A stretch of DNA of 5,903 nt from Bacteroidota bacterium (GTDB lineage Bacteria > Bacteroidota > Bacteroidia > Flavobacteriales > Crocinitomicaceae), in assembly GCA_029558435.1 (NCBI GenBank), contig JAKQEZ010000449.1, positions 1-5,903 of the forward strand, given 5' to 3'. This document shows, in pieces, positions 5,451 to 5,903 of this stretch. How positions within the stretch are numbered: the first letter of the stretch is position 1; every line of letters begins with the position of its first letter. The translations under genes were made by a program, and so were the position numbers. The notes below the pieces were generated by a model. The model was not told the DNA's origin. It did not search any database and saw only the letters and a list, made by a program, of their open reading frames with translations.

Positions 5451-5903
5451 CATTGACAATCATTATCATTGCTATTGCATTGTTAGCACTTTTTATTGTA
5501 TTTCGACAATCGTTGGAAAAGAAAAAATATAGCGACACCACTTACCTATCCAACTTACAACAAATCGCTTCGTTTTTTGACACAATTCAAGAGTTAAACG
5601 ATTACACGACTTGGGTGCAACGTGACCATATAAAATCAAAATATTCGGCAGTAGGAAAATATTTTAAAAGCAAAACAGACTTTTACAAAAAAGAAGAAAC
5701 CGTTAAACAATTCAATGAAATTTTCAGCGACTTTGACAACTACATTATTCGATACAATCAGGATTATGTACGAGAACAAAAAGAAAAACTAAACCAATAT
5801 TTTGATGACGTTGAAGGCAAAAAATTGGACGACCAACAACGTACAGCACTAATAACAGACGAATATTCAAATTTGATTATTGCAGGTGCAGGTTCAGGAA
5901 AAA
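5447..5903 (+). CDS. Membrane-anchored UvrD/HelD-like superfamily 1 helicase, N-terminal part (3' end outside window)
   Basis: 152 codons are visible from the ATG at 5447; the frame is closed upstream by TAG at 5369 and this is the first ATG after it. Residues 3-19 (LTIIIIAIALLALFIVF) form a clear hydrophobic membrane segment, followed by a basic stretch (R20...KKK25-27), which by the positive-inside rule puts the rest in the cytoplasm. Residues 28-120 are charged and helical. The end carries a Q-motif-like LDDQQRTALI (127-136) and Walker A AGAGSGK (146-152), where the window stops. The stretch YNQDY (103-107)...YFDDVEGKKLDDQQ (118-131) resembles the pre-helicase region of E. coli DNA helicase IV, HNQAY...FFRQVESSPLNPAQ, as I recall it. 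The expected activity is ATP-dependent 3'-5' translocation or unwinding of DNA; motifs Ia-VI and any C-terminal domain are not visible. Its separation from the upstream genes by a repeat-bearing gap suggests an independent transcript. Confidence 0.85.
   Translation, partial: MTLTIIIIAIALLALFIVFRQSLEKKKYSDTTYLSNLQQIASFFDTIQELNDYTTWVQRDHIKSKYSAVGKYFKSKTDFYKKEETVKQFNEIFSDFDNYIIRYNQDYVREQKEKLNQYFDDVEGKKLDDQQRTALITDEYSNLIIAGAGSGK

Overview
The window looks like an accessory or defence island from a Bacteroidota genome, most likely of the Flavobacteriia, Sphingobacteriia or Chitinophagia type. The grounds are AT-rich coding DNA (about 28-36% G+C in the 60-base lines I counted), A/T-rich gene leaders without clear Shine-Dalgarno sequences, protein families typical of that phylum, and a 430-base intergenic stretch that resembles, from memory, dispersed repeats of Bacteroidota. 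The phylum call is inference; there is no rRNA or other taxonomic marker. All supported genes are on the + strand.

Bases 1-2992 are a restriction-modification block. The 3' part of a large Eco57I-family DNA methyltransferase with a TaqI-like specificity region enters from the left edge, with its catalytic motifs upstream of the window. It overlaps by 14 bases a second, complete adenine-N6 methyltransferase of 535 residues with a clear NPPY motif. The arrangement recalls the Eco57I system, a bifunctional RM protein plus a companion methyltransferase of about 540 residues.

Bases 3002-5016 hold two tightly packed genes of distinctly lower G+C. The first is a stand-alone DUF262 (GmrSD N-domain, ParB-like) protein. 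Two bases later comes a divergent RelA/SpoT-domain protein whose EIQVKT/HAW/YK core is good but whose guanosine-binding G-loop is not canonical. This pair is the most interesting part of the window: a possible DUF262 sensor plus nucleotide-pyrophosphokinase effector, carried behind a restriction-modification system much as abortive-infection toxins accompany some other restriction systems.

Bases 5017-5446 hold no convincing gene. They contain two repeat-like elements of raised G+C: one beginning directly after the RelA/SpoT stop codon, with a 10-bp inverted repeat, and one of about 148 bases with a 16-bp near-perfect stem and an internal duplicated 10-mer. They look like a cassette boundary.

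From 5447 to the right edge runs the start of a UvrD-like superfamily 1 helicase, closest by eye to DNA helicase IV (HelD). It has an N-terminal membrane segment and is cut at its Walker A motif. It is probably a separate transcription unit.
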